From positions 1 through 48,553 of the forward strand of contig UQDF01000008.1 of assembly GCA_900539765.1 (NCBI GenBank): a DNA stretch of 48,553 nt. The letters run 5' to 3'. Shown piece by piece: positions 24,486-33,575 of this stretch. Position numbers and translations under genes: made by a program. This stretch comes from an uncultured Porphyromonas sp. (lineage in GTDB: Bacteria > Bacteroidota > Bacteroidia > Bacteroidales > Porphyromonadaceae). The number at the start of each line of letters is the position of its first letter. Position 1 is the first letter of the stretch. Under the pieces are notes generated by a model that searched no databases, was not told where the DNA came from, and worked only from the letters and a program-made list of their open reading frames with translations.

Positions 24486-25445
24486 ATGACGCAACGATAC
24501 TTTCGTATACTCCTATTATGTATGACTATACTACTCGGCGGACTATCGCTACAGGCGGGCAATAAGATCTTCGAGACCGACTCGCTTTTTGCGGCTATGG
24601 GGCCTAATGACAAAGGGGCTATCCTCGTTGTTCACTTTGGCACAACGCATGACGACACCCGTCGGGTCACCCTCGATGCGATCAATGAGCGCATAGCTGC
24701 CGCCTACCCTGAACTAGAGGTTCGCCAGGCGTATAGTTCGCGTATCGTGCGCAAGCGTCTAGCTACGCGGGGGATAGAGATCCCCACGCCTGGTCAAGTG
24801 CTCAAGGCATTAGCAAGTGAGGGCTTTACTCATCTTCTGGTGGTCTCGACGACGATCGTCGATGGCGTAGAGATGGAGTCGCTATCCTATGAGGTGGCTC
24901 ACATGCAGCAACTCTTTAAGAAGATTAGGTTGGTGACTCCGCTACTCTTCTACGAGAGCGACTACAAGGACTTGGTCTCCATCATGACGGCTCACCTCGA
25001 TCCTGAGGTGGCCTACCTCTGGGTAGGTCACGGCACTTACGACAGCGCTACGGCTCAGTATGCGATGCTGGATCACTACTTACAGAACCACGGCTATGGG
25101 CAGGTGATCGTGGGCTGCGTGGAGGGCTATCCTTACTACGAGGAGGCTCTGGAGCGTCTGCGTGCTACAGGGCTTAAGCGAGTCTCTCTACAGCCGCTGA
25201 TGATCGTGGCTGGTGAGCATGCTAAGGAAGATATGCTCCAAGAGTGGCAACCCCGTCTAGAGGCACTCGGCTATCAGGTCGAGAGCGTGGTGCGTGGTCT
25301 GGGCGAGCTGCCTGAGGTGCAGGAGATGATCGTGAAGAAGGTCGACTTCTTTATGACACATCATCGTCTCTCTATTATGGATAAGAAAGCAATCTACGAG
25401 GAGACGGGAGAAAAGCTACACCAGTCAGACTCCATAGCTCAGTAA
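24486..25445 (+). CDS. cbiK: Exported CbiK-type chelatase (sirohydrochlorin cobaltochelatase family)
   Basis: The 319-residue protein is a two-lobe chelatase with an N-terminal signal peptide (ILLLCMTILLGGLSLQAG), so it is probably periplasmic, unlike cytoplasmic CbiK. The metal-ligand His residues of CbiK are kept: His182 in VGHGTYDS and His245 in GEHAKED, plus Glu213 in CVEGYP. The family inserts Co2+ (or Fe2+) into sirohydrochlorin; exported members also exist in Desulfovibrio. As the first gene after the riboswitch, followed four bases later by a TonB receptor, it may act on an imported tetrapyrrole. The direction of the reaction, insertion or removal, is open. Confidence 0.9.
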   Translation: MTQRYFRILLLCMTILLGGLSLQAGNKIFETDSLFAAMGPNDKGAILVVHFGTTHDDTRRVTLDAINERIAAAYPELEVRQAYSSRIVRKRLATRGIEIPTPGQVLKALASEGFTHLLVVSTTIVDGVEMESLSYEVAHMQQLFKKIRLVTPLLFYESDYKDLVSIMTAHLDPEVAYLWVGHGTYDSATAQYAMLDHYLQNHGYGQVIVGCVEGYPYYEEALERLRATGLKRVSLQPLMIVAGEHAKEDMLQEWQPRLEALGYQVESVVRGLGELPEVQEMIVKKVDFFMTHHRLSIMDKKAIYEETGEKLHQSDSIAQ

Positions 25446-25449
25446 GCCG

Positions 25450-27609
25450 ATGAAACGTAGCTACTTTTACCTATTCCTGATACTGGCTAGCTGTGTGCTC
25501 CCGCTCACAGCGCAGCGGGATACACTCAGTCATCATCGTGACTCGATAGACTACAAGAACCTCGGTGAGGTGATTGTCGTGGCGCCTACGCATAGACGCA
25601 TTATGCAGCAACAGGCACTCTCGGCTATTAGCCTAGATGTCAAGCCGCTAATCGCCTCGATGGGTAGTCTCAACGAGCTGGTCGCTCAGAGTTCGGGTGT
25701 ACGGCTTAGAGAGTCTGGTGGGGTAGGCTCTAGCAATGAGCTATCGATCAATGGTATGTCGGGGCATGCCGTCCGATACTTTATCAATGGTGTGCCGCTC
25801 TCCTCGATGGGCGAGGGGGCTTCGCTCGCTACACTGCCAGTGAACCTCATCGACCGCGTCGAAATCTACAAAGGGGTTGTACCGCCAGAACTTGGTATGG
25901 ATGCCCTTGGTGGTGCGGTCAATATTGTGACCAACAGCCGTGGGGAGAGTTATCTAGACTGTTCGCTGCGGGGGGGCTCCTTTCACACCTTTGCCCTAGA
26001 TCTGACGGGTCAATATAGAGAGCAGCGGAGTGGCTTTACGGTGCGTCCTACGCTACGCTATCAGTACTCTAAGAATGACTACATCATGCGTGGTGTGGAG
26101 GTGTGGAACGCTGAGACGCAAGAGTACGAGCAGCGAGACTTCCGTCGTTTTCACGATGGCTACCAGTCGCTCTTAGGACGACTACAACTGGGTGTGACCA
26201 AAAAGCCTTGGGCAGATGCCGCTCTCCTCGGGGTGGGCTACACAAAGAGTGAGAGCGAGATACAGACTGGCTTTCGCCAGACGCTAGTCATCGGCGAGGC
26301 GATGCGGGATCGTGATGACTTGAGCTTTTCGGCACACTATGCCAAGCGCAATCTCTTTACCCCTGGGCTATCGGCTACAATAGATGCCTCCTTCGCACGT
26401 AACCATATCATAATCACAGATACCGCCTATCGCAAGTATAGCTGGGATGGTACCTTCGTAGAGACTCACTATAGCGAGGTGATGCGTCGCACACGTATGA
26501 TCCGCCACACGGTGCGTCCTACCTGGACGGCACGGGCTAACCTTGCCTACGTGCTACCACGGGGCGGACATCTCAACCTCAACTATCAGATGACCGCCGT
26601 CGCCAATGAGCGGTACGACACATACGATCCGAACTTTGAGGCTTCGAGAGATCGTATGGGAAGACATATTATGGGGCTCTCGTATGGCACGACGCTCCTC
26701 AATGGTCGCTTGCGTGGGACGGTTTTTGTCAAGGACTACCTCTACCATGTCGCCATAGAGCAGGCTGATATGTATTGGTTGACAGGATCGGACAAGGTGC
26801 CTGCGCAACAGACGAAAAACGAGCTTGGCTACGGTCTAGGCTTACGCTACGCAATCGCTGACGAGCTAGCGATCAAAGGTTCCTTCGAGCGTGCCACCCG
26901 TCTGCCGACAGCTCGCGAGCTGATGGGTAATGGCGCCAATATCTACCCCAACTTCAAGCTCCACCCTGAGCAAGCTTACAATCTCAACTTAACGCTCTAC
27001 GGTCAGGTGCAGTGGGGCGACCTCCATTTCCTCAACTACGAGGCGACCGCTTTCTATCGTGACGTCTCCAACTACATTCACCGTGTGGTGATGGGAGATG
27101 TAGAGAGCCAGTATGACAATGTGGGTTCGTCGCTCGTCATCGGTGGCGAGATGGAGGTTAAGTACAACTATGCCAACCTCCTAGACCTCACGCTCAACGG
27201 CACTTACACCGATGAGCGAGACCGCACGCGTACTAACATCTATGGTAAGCCTAACCCGACTTATGGCTATCGGATCCCCAACGACCCCTTCCTCTACGGC
27301 AATCTGCTCCTAGGGGCTAACTGGCGCAAGCCGTTTGGCATCCAGGCGAGTGCTATACACTTTAATGCAGGAGTAGGCTATATCCACTGGTTTTACCTCA
27401 CCTGGGCAGCCTTCGGTCGTAAGGATACCAAGGCGATCATCCCGACCAGTTACGACCTCTCGGCAGGGGTCACCTGGAGCTTTGCTCACGATCGCTACTC
27501 CATATCACTGCAGAGTAGCAACCTGCTAGACCGTCCGCTCTATGACAACTATATGCTACAGAAGCCTGGACGTGCATTCTACTGCAAGCTCCGTATATTC
27601 CTTAACTAG
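25450..27609 (+). CDS. TonB-dependent receptor, riboswitch-controlled
   Basis: The 719-residue outer-membrane transporter has a signal peptide (cut after PLTAQ), a TonB-box-like start (NLGEVIVVAP), a plug (INGMSGHAVRYFINGVPLSS; IDRVEIYKGVVPPELG; DALGGAVNIVT) and a barrel ending in aromatic residues (CKLRIFLN). It lacks the carboxypeptidase-like domain of the receptor at 8704. Gene order with DUF4374 and PepSY genes matches the XusABC xenosiderophore system of Bacteroides thetaiotaomicron (recollection), where XusA is the receptor. Control by B12 and a chelatase neighbour suggest a corrinoid, tetrapyrrole or cobalt complex as ligand. Confidence 0.92.
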   Translation: MKRSYFYLFLILASCVLPLTAQRDTLSHHRDSIDYKNLGEVIVVAPTHRRIMQQQALSAISLDVKPLIASMGSLNELVAQSSGVRLRESGGVGSSNELSINGMSGHAVRYFINGVPLSSMGEGASLATLPVNLIDRVEIYKGVVPPELGMDALGGAVNIVTNSRGESYLDCSLRGGSFHTFALDLTGQYREQRSGFTVRPTLRYQYSKNDYIMRGVEVWNAETQEYEQRDFRRFHDGYQSLLGRLQLGVTKKPWADAALLGVGYTKSESEIQTGFRQTLVIGEAMRDRDDLSFSAHYAKRNLFTPGLSATIDASFARNHIIITDTAYRKYSWDGTFVETHYSEVMRRTRMIRHTVRPTWTARANLAYVLPRGGHLNLNYQMTAVANERYDTYDPNFEASRDRMGRHIMGLSYGTTLLNGRLRGTVFVKDYLYHVAIEQADMYWLTGSDKVPAQQTKNELGYGLGLRYAIADELAIKGSFERATRLPTARELMGNGANIYPNFKLHPEQAYNLNLTLYGQVQWGDLHFLNYEATAFYRDVSNYIHRVVMGDVESQYDNVGSSLVIGGEMEVKYNYANLLDLTLNGTYTDERDRTRTNIYGKPNPTYGYRIPNDPFLYGNLLLGANWRKPFGIQASAIHFNAGVGYIHWFYLTWAAFGRKDTKAIIPTSYDLSAGVTWSFAHDRYSISLQSSNLLDRPLYDNYMLQKPGRAFYCKLRIFLN

Positions 27610-27654
27610 AATAGATACGAACACTTATATCAATCATCAAAAACTTAGATTATC

Positions 27655-28950
27655 ATGACTAAAGCTTATCGCTTGCTGGCGGCTCTCGTAGTCGCCCTCG
27701 TCACATTCTCGTTCACGTCGTGTGACTCTGATACGCCAAATCCTGAGAAGGAGATAACCGTAGGCTATGACCTATGGGTACCTATAGATGGAGCCACAGG
27801 TCAGTCAACCGCTAACACTGACCCGCACATCATCGCACGTGTAGCTGACCTGACCAAGGGTGTTTTCAGCATCAAGGGGCAGGGTGTAGAGACTTCAGCA
27901 TCTACCATAACGCCTAACGTATTATATCACCAGGGCTACTACTACAGTGTCTCTCGTGAGGGACGCTTCGGCAAGTTCCGCATCTCCAACACAGGCATCG
28001 AGACAATCAAGGAGTTCCCTATGCCACAGATTCTCGACCGTCGCTTCTCACACGCTTGGCTAAACGACAATACACTCGTTATGCTTAGCTCCGTAGGTGA
28101 CAAGGAGGAGGTCTCTTGGGTCAAGGTCGATGTCAATAAGATGGTCATCACTGCTGAGGGTAAGCTTGCTCTACCAAAGCCTGAGGAGGGTGAGCTCTTT
28201 AATTCCAGTGGTTTGTTAGGCTATCGCAAGGCTGACAATATGCTCATCTACCCACACGTCTATATGGAGAAGTCTAAGAAGACCTCTATGGCACTACCTC
28301 CTAAGCGTAATGAGATCTACATCGCTTTCATCGATGCAAGTACTATGGAGGTTAAGAAGATCGACAAGGACACACGCTGCGAGCACCTAAGCTCTACCTC
28401 TTTTGGTGAGACACGCAGTCAGAAGACCTTCTTTGACTCCAAGGGCAACTTCTACTTCGCTGCTGCTACCTGCAATATTCCCGAAAACGCTAAGAAGAAG
28501 AGCGGCACGAAGCAGCGCAGCTTCCTCTTCCGTGTCAACGCTGGCTCTATGGAGACGGACAAGAGCTTCGATGGCTATGCACAGCCTCGTGGTAAGATCA
28601 TCACCGTCTTCCCGCTCAATGATGACGAGGTACTCCTCTATATGCAGGATCCCGACTTCAAGGAGAAGGGCAATACCGACTGGAGCAGCAAGACCAACCG
28701 CTACATCTACTACTGGCTACGCTGCAACATCAAGACGCAGCAGGTCGAGCATATCAAGGATATCCCCTTTAGCAATGGTAACTTCGGTCAGTTGGTCGTA
28801 CGCAATGGTGACTTGGTCAGCATCGGTGCCAATGTAGAGGACGCTCCTACGACCATCTACCAGTACAACGTCAACACCCGCAAGGTGACTAAGGGCGCCA
28901 CGCTGGCTGACGGCTTCGAGATAGATCGCATACAGTCCATCGTCAAGTAG
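27655..28950 (+). CDS. DUF4374-type surface lipoprotein (XusB-like)
   Basis: The 431-residue protein has a lipobox at SFTSC followed by acidic DSD, a pattern that sends Bacteroidota lipoproteins to the cell surface. The body has repeated beta-blade-like segments (YYYSVSREGRFGKFRIS; LLGYRKADNMLIYPHVY; FYFAAATCNIP) consistent with the seven-blade propeller expected of DUF4374. In Bacteroides, XusB of this family binds siderophores for its receptor partner. Here it would capture ligand for the receptor encoded 45 bases upstream. Family assignment rests on pattern and context, not on a profile search. Confidence 0.75.
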   Translation: MTKAYRLLAALVVALVTFSFTSCDSDTPNPEKEITVGYDLWVPIDGATGQSTANTDPHIIARVADLTKGVFSIKGQGVETSASTITPNVLYHQGYYYSVSREGRFGKFRISNTGIETIKEFPMPQILDRRFSHAWLNDNTLVMLSSVGDKEEVSWVKVDVNKMVITAEGKLALPKPEEGELFNSSGLLGYRKADNMLIYPHVYMEKSKKTSMALPPKRNEIYIAFIDASTMEVKKIDKDTRCEHLSSTSFGETRSQKTFFDSKGNFYFAAATCNIPENAKKKSGTKQRSFLFRVNAGSMETDKSFDGYAQPRGKIITVFPLNDDEVLLYMQDPDFKEKGNTDWSSKTNRYIYYWLRCNIKTQQVEHIKDIPFSNGNFGQLVVRNGDLVSIGANVEDAPTTIYQYNVNTRKVTKGATLADGFEIDRIQSIVK

Positions 28951-29458
28951 TAACCTCTAGCACGACTCGGCAACAGACGAGTCCATGCTTCTCATACGGC
29001 TCTCCTTCCTGTGAGAGCCACATCTCACGGTGCGGCTGCTGCGTTTGCTGGCGGTCGCACCGTTGCTTCTTGCGAGAGAGCTTACGCTTAGCTCAAGTCT
29101 TACAGCAAAAATAAGCTTCGGAAAGCTTTGCCCCGTAGTCTTAAGAGGTAATAGTCACAACTCGTCGAGGATCCTATTGCTACTTTGCGAACCTCTATCA
29201 GGTAGACTGTGCAAAGGTAATATGGACAACAGTCGAGGCTGCACTCTAGTGCGCTCAAGATGCGCCTGTAGCTTGCAAACGTTGCAACAGTACACAATGA
29301 AGAGCTACACAACGATCGATCCAAATCTGTAGGACACAGAGTTCACAACTCAAGCCCTACAGCTCACCACGAGCTGCGACTATATGCCCCCTTTCGTGAC
29401 ACTTGACCTGAGAGTCATCTCTTGCAAACTAAGACAATCCCGTAATCCTATCACAACT
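28951..29458. other. ~500-bp intergenic region with hairpins and a minus-strand promoter box
   Basis: No convincing gene is seen. After the DUF4374 gene come two hairpins, GGCTCTC/GAGAGCC (28998-29019) and ACGGTGCG/CGCACCGT (29027-29063), without T-runs. A minus-strand TACCTTTG lies at 29219-29212, followed by GC. Downstream of it in that direction is structured sequence with no clear open frame, so a small RNA antisense to the operon is possible. No good plus-strand promoter for the PepSY gene was found. Confidence 0.5.
29212..29219 (-). promoter_or_regulatory. Orphan minus-strand -7 box
   Basis: This reads TACCTTTG on the minus strand, identical to boxes used by real genes in the window, but no minus-strand gene follows before the DUF4374 gene. 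It could drive a noncoding or antisense RNA. Confidence 0.4.
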
Positions 29459-30925
29459 ATGCGCTGGCTACACAAAGTTCTTGGCACCATCTGTGCCCCA
29501 TTCTTCCTATTGTGGTTACTCTCAGGAGGGGTGATGATCTTCTGCTCCTTTCCTCGCTTAGGGGACAAGGACTTGCCACTGCAAGACACCCTTGCGCCCT
29601 CTGTGGCTCTACCCACCGAGGCTACGTTACAGGCGAAGCTACAGCCTGGCGAAGAGCTGACAGCACTCTCGCTCACCACGCATTGTGGCGAGACGGTGTG
29701 GCGTGTGGAGACGAGCGAGGGGGAGTACTTGTGGCATACCGACTCGCTCCTGACGACAGCGGAGGAGTCGGAGCCTGAGTCTTGGTATGAGCAGTATGCA
29801 GCGCGCTTTAGCTCTGCGCCTATCGTGGCGGTTGATACGATACGGCACATAGATACGTGGACCCCTTATCCGAAAAATAAGAAGCATCTGCCCCTCTACC
29901 GATACCGCTTTGACGATCCAAAGGGGAGTTACCTCTACCTCTCTAGTCGCACAGGCGAGGCGCTACAGCTCTGCACCCGCTCCGAGCGTATTGGTGCGTC
30001 GTGTGGTACGATCCCCCATATGTTTTACTACTGGTGGCTACGGCAAAATCGCACCGTCTGGCTTTGGATTATCTCGATCCTTGCCTCGCTGGCTGTCATA
30101 GCAGCTTTTACGGGTCTATATCTCGGGATACGTCTTTACGTCCGTATGTGGAGGCGGACGAAGCGCTTGCGCAGCCCTTACAAGCGCAATAGGACTTTGC
30201 ACTGGCACCTCGTCGGTGGGGTGATCTTTGGACTCTCGCTGACGCTCTTCGCTCTCAGCGGGGTGATGTCGCTCTACGACTTGCCCTCGTGGATCGTACC
30301 TCAGCACGACACGAAGGCGAAGCGCAAAGAGGTGCAGGTCGCAGAGGCTCCACAGCTGGATCGCTCGGACACTTATGACTACCGCCTACTACTCGATCGA
30401 GGTGGTGTGCAGCAGATCACTTGGCGCTGCTATGGCGGTCACCCTTACTACGAGGTACAGCGCCACGGCCAGCTGGAGAGCTGGGATGCACTGGGCGAAG
30501 AGCCACAACCATTACACCTGACAGAGCAGGATATCAAAGCTAAGCTCACGCCGGTGCTGGGAACAGCCGAGATGCAGATCGAGCTAATGGATCAATACGA
30601 CAACTACTACGTCAGCCTAAATAATAAGTATGAGCTACCGATCTATCGTATCTCCGCAGAGGACAAGGAGTCGAGCCGTCTCTACATCAGTCCGACGACA
30701 GGGGAGACACGCTATTACAGTCTTAACGGGCGAGTCAAGAAGTGGCTCTACCCCTTCTGTCACAACCTCCGCATCAGCTTCTTTGCAGAGCATCCCACGC
30801 TGCGCGTCATCTGTATGTTGGTGCTGGTGCTGGGTGGTTTGGTCGTCTCGGTGAGTGGTGTAATACTCGGTTTTCGTTATCTTCGCAGAGTAATTCGTCG
30901 AGCTAAGTCGCGCCATAATAAATAG
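29459..30925 (+). CDS. PepSY-type inner-membrane protein (XusC-like)
   Basis: The protein is 488 residues from ATG 29459, where a typical MRWLHKVLG start precedes the first membrane helix; an ATG at 29384 would add a non-hydrophobic leader. It has a helix at ~10-30, a large periplasmic loop, two helices at ~190-245, another at ~235-270 (HWHLVGGVIFGLSLTLFAL), a second periplasmic PepSY-like domain, and a last helix near 450-475. His residues in helix-flanking positions (LHK, LHWHLVGG) suit haem or metal ligation. PepSY-TM proteins are linked to reductive release of iron from imported complexes. It completes the receptor, lipoprotein and PepSY triad. Confidence 0.8.
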   Translation: MRWLHKVLGTICAPFFLLWLLSGGVMIFCSFPRLGDKDLPLQDTLAPSVALPTEATLQAKLQPGEELTALSLTTHCGETVWRVETSEGEYLWHTDSLLTTAEESEPESWYEQYAARFSSAPIVAVDTIRHIDTWTPYPKNKKHLPLYRYRFDDPKGSYLYLSSRTGEALQLCTRSERIGASCGTIPHMFYYWWLRQNRTVWLWIISILASLAVIAAFTGLYLGIRLYVRMWRRTKRLRSPYKRNRTLHWHLVGGVIFGLSLTLFALSGVMSLYDLPSWIVPQHDTKAKRKEVQVAEAPQLDRSDTYDYRLLLDRGGVQQITWRCYGGHPYYEVQRHGQLESWDALGEEPQPLHLTEQDIKAKLTPVLGTAEMQIELMDQYDNYYVSLNNKYELPIYRISAEDKESSRLYISPTTGETRYYSLNGRVKKWLYPFCHNLRISFFAEHPTLRVICMLVLVLGGLVVSVSGVILGFRYLRRVIRRAKSRHNK

Positions 30926-30965
30926 AGGTGTGTCAAGCTCGTTCCATCAATAGCAAAGAGAGACA

Positions 30966-32369
30966 ATGAAAAAGATCTATATCGCCGGCATCGGTCCCGG
31001 CAGTCCTGAAGATATAACGCCCGCTGTGCATCAAGCCCTCAGAGAGGCTGATGTGGTGGTCGGGTATGCTTACTACTTTCAGTTTATCCAAGAGTACCTA
31101 CACGATGGCGCTGAGTGCATCGACACCGGCATGCGTCAAGAGCGTGAGCGAGCCAAGCTAGCTATCGAGCGAGCTGAGGCTGGGCAGACCGTCTGTGTCA
31201 TTAGCTCTGGCGACGCGGGCATCTACGGGATGGCTCCGCTCCTCTATGAGATGTGCGATGAGCGAGGTAGTGATGTAGAGCTAGAGGTCCTGCCTGGGAT
31301 CTCCGCCTTTCAGAAGGCTGCTGCACTCCTCGGGGCACCCATTGGTCATGACCTCTGCATCATCTCGCTAAGCGATCTGATGACTCCGTGGGCAATCATC
31401 GAGCGACGCGCCATCGCAGCGGCAGAGGCGGACTTCGTCACAGCGCTTTACAATCCTAAGAGCATCAAGCGGTACTGGCAGCTGGAGCGTGTGCGGGAGC
31501 TATTCCTCAAGCATCGCTCACCCGATACGCCCGTAGGACTGGTGCAGCAGGCGGGTCGTCCCGATCAGCGGATCTGGACGACCACCCTGCGAGAGCTGGA
31601 TACGCAAGAGGTAGATATGTTTACCGTCCTCATCATCGGCAATAGTCAGAGCTTCCTCTCAAAGGGCAAAATCGTCACGCCACGAGGCTACTATCGAGAC
31701 AAAGGTAGTGACGAAGAGAAGGTGGGGCAGCGTATTATGAGCGAAAGTTTTCGCACGATCCTCTCGCTACTCAAGCATCCCGAAAGCTATCCGCTAGACC
31801 ATCTATGGGCGATGCTACACGCAGTCCATACGACGGCCGACTTTGAGATGGAGGAGCTACTCTACAGCGACCCTAATGCGGTCTCTCGCATTTACCAGGG
31901 CTATGTCGATGGCAAGATACGAACCATCGTGACCGATGTGACGATGGTCGCCTCAGGCATCCGCAAAGGTGCCTTGGCACGCTATGGTATCGAGGTGCTC
32001 TGCTACCTGCACGACCCACGTGTGGCTGAGATGGCTGAGCGACTAGACATCACCCGCACACAAGCTGGCATACGGCTCGCTGTCGAGGAGCATCCCGATG
32101 CGCTCTACGCTTTTGGCAATGCTCCGACGGCACTTATGGAGCTAGCACACCTCATTCGCCAGGGCAAGGCTCACCCAGCTGGAATTGTCGCAGCGCCCGT
32201 CGGCTTCGTCCATGTGTGCGAGTCGAAGCATATGGTCAAGCCCTTTCACGACATCCCTAAGCTCATCATCGAGGGACGCAAAGGGGGTAGCAATCTAGCG
32301 GCAACGCTGGTCAATGCGACACTCAGCTATGGCGATGCTGAGACGCTCAAGCCTGGTCGTGACTTATGA
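30966..32369 (+). CDS. cbiH-cbiC: CbiH-CbiC fusion: cobalt-precorrin-3 C17-methyltransferase and cobalt-precorrin-8 methylmutase
   Basis: The 467-residue protein is a fusion. Residues 1-~245 are CbiH/CobJ: KKIYIAGIGPGSPEDITP, SSGDAGIYGMAPLLYE and LPGISAFQKAAALLGAPIGHD are the methyltransferase motifs, ending VTPRGYYRD. CbiH methylates C17 and contracts the ring. Residues ~255-467 are CbiC/CobH: HAVHTTADFEM holds the catalytic His that moves the C11 methyl to C12, and GNAPTALMEL and APVGFVHVCESK line the site. The stop overlaps the next start (ATGA). Confidence 0.94.
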   Translation: MKKIYIAGIGPGSPEDITPAVHQALREADVVVGYAYYFQFIQEYLHDGAECIDTGMRQERERAKLAIERAEAGQTVCVISSGDAGIYGMAPLLYEMCDERGSDVELEVLPGISAFQKAAALLGAPIGHDLCIISLSDLMTPWAIIERRAIAAAEADFVTALYNPKSIKRYWQLERVRELFLKHRSPDTPVGLVQQAGRPDQRIWTTTLRELDTQEVDMFTVLIIGNSQSFLSKGKIVTPRGYYRDKGSDEEKVGQRIMSESFRTILSLLKHPESYPLDHLWAMLHAVHTTADFEMEELLYSDPNAVSRIYQGYVDGKIRTIVTDVTMVASGIRKGALARYGIEVLCYLHDPRVAEMAERLDITRTQAGIRLAVEEHPDALYAFGNAPTALMELAHLIRQGKAHPAGIVAAPVGFVHVCESKHMVKPFHDIPKLIIEGRKGGSNLAATLVNATLSYGDAETLKPGRDL

Positions 32370-33559
32370 AAATCATCCTCATAGGACTTAGCGACGACCG
32401 AGAGCAGCGGTGGCGCCCAGAGCTGCTGGAGCGGCTTGCTGGCGAGCGTGCCTTCTCTGGAGGGGCACGGCATCACGAGATCGTCCGTGAGATCTTGCCG
32501 ACAGAGTATCACTGGATAGATATAACCCCACCGGTAGACGATGTGATCGAGCAGTACAAGGCGTACGACACGGTCGTCGTCTTTGCCTCTTGCGACCCCA
32601 TCTTCAATGGTATCGGACAGCGCATCATGCAGCTCCTTCCCGAGGCGGAGATCGAGCTGCACCCTTACTTCCACTCCCTGCAGCTTCTCGCTCATACGGC
32701 TCTGCTGCCTTACCAAGATATGCACGTCGTGTCACTCACGGGGAGACCATGGCAAGCCTTTGACGCTGCACTGATCTCTGGCGAGCGTATGATCGGCATC
32801 TTGACCGACCGCAAGGAGCACACCCCTCAGCGCATCGCTCAGCGTATGCTCGACTACGGCTATGACAACTACCGAGCCATCGTCGGGGAGCACCTAGGCA
32901 ATAGGGAGCGACAGCAGCTCTCCCGCCTCTCTATTGCGGAAATGGCTGAGCGCACCTTCGCCTATCCCAACAACTTAATCCTCATTCAGACGAAGCCCTT
33001 GCCTCGTCCCTTTGGCATCCCCGATGCGGACTTCATCCCGCTCAATGGACGTGAGCGTATGATCACCAAGCGGGCGATACGTCTCGAGACGCTCTCGCAG
33101 CTAGACCTGCATCAGGCGCACGTCCTGTGGGACATCGGCTCTTGCACCGGCTCTGTCTCTATCGAGGCTAGGCTACAGCAGCCGAGCCTGCAGGTGGTTG
33201 CCTTCGAGATACGTCCCGAGGGTGCAGAGCTCCTCGATGCCAATGCGCGTCGTCACCACACCCCAGGCATCACCTTCTGCGGGGGTGACTTCCTCTGCGC
33301 CGACCTCGACCCACTACCTCAGCCTGATGCAGTCTTCATCGGAGGGCATGGCGGACATCTGCCGGAGATCGTTGAGAAGGCGTGGCATCGTCTCGCCGTA
33401 GGCGGACGGATCGTCTTCAACTCCGTCTCGAGCGAAAGCCAGGAGACCTTCAGACGAGCCATTGCAGCCGTTGGTGGCTCCATAGCCTCCACGACCCGTA
33501 TGCAGATCGATGACTACAACCCGATAGCTGTCTTACAAGCGACCAAAAGCACTCACTAG
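32366..33559 (+). CDS. cbiE-cbiT: CbiE-CbiT fusion (CobL-like): C5/C15 methyltransferase and C12 decarboxylase
   Basis: The 397-residue protein joins CbiE (residues 1-~205; FASCDPIFNGIGQRIMQ, VVSLTGRPW, IGILTDRKEHTPQ) and CbiT (~215-397; PLNGRERMITKRAIR, SAM-binding LWDIGSCTGSVSIEAR, FIGGHGGHLPEIVEK). The usual CbiT glycine motif DIGAGTGS is DIGSCTGS here, a mild change. Together they methylate C5 and C15 and decarboxylate the acetate on C12. The same fusion order is seen in CobL. It is coupled by ATGA overlap to cbiH-cbiC and lies 16 bases before cbiG-cbiF. Confidence 0.94.
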   Translation: MKIILIGLSDDREQRWRPELLERLAGERAFSGGARHHEIVREILPTEYHWIDITPPVDDVIEQYKAYDTVVVFASCDPIFNGIGQRIMQLLPEAEIELHPYFHSLQLLAHTALLPYQDMHVVSLTGRPWQAFDAALISGERMIGILTDRKEHTPQRIAQRMLDYGYDNYRAIVGEHLGNRERQQLSRLSIAEMAERTFAYPNNLILIQTKPLPRPFGIPDADFIPLNGRERMITKRAIRLETLSQLDLHQAHVLWDIGSCTGSVSIEARLQQPSLQVVAFEIRPEGAELLDANARRHHTPGITFCGGDFLCADLDPLPQPDAVFIGGHGGHLPEIVEKAWHRLAVGGRIVFNSVSSESQETFRRAIAAVGGSIASTTRMQIDDYNPIAVLQATKSTH

Positions 33560-33575
33560 CCAAAAGTACTCAAGT

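Noticed and set aside
28980..29070. Group II intron remnant on the minus strand
   Set aside because: A short GAGAGCCGTATGAGAAGC-like string recalls an intron domain, but the matching partner helix, domain V and a reverse transcriptase are all missing.
29100..29324. Minus-strand frame of 74 codons after the orphan -7 box
   Set aside because: Its start lies upstream of the promoter box, and the Cys/Ser/Leu-rich sequence has no family features.
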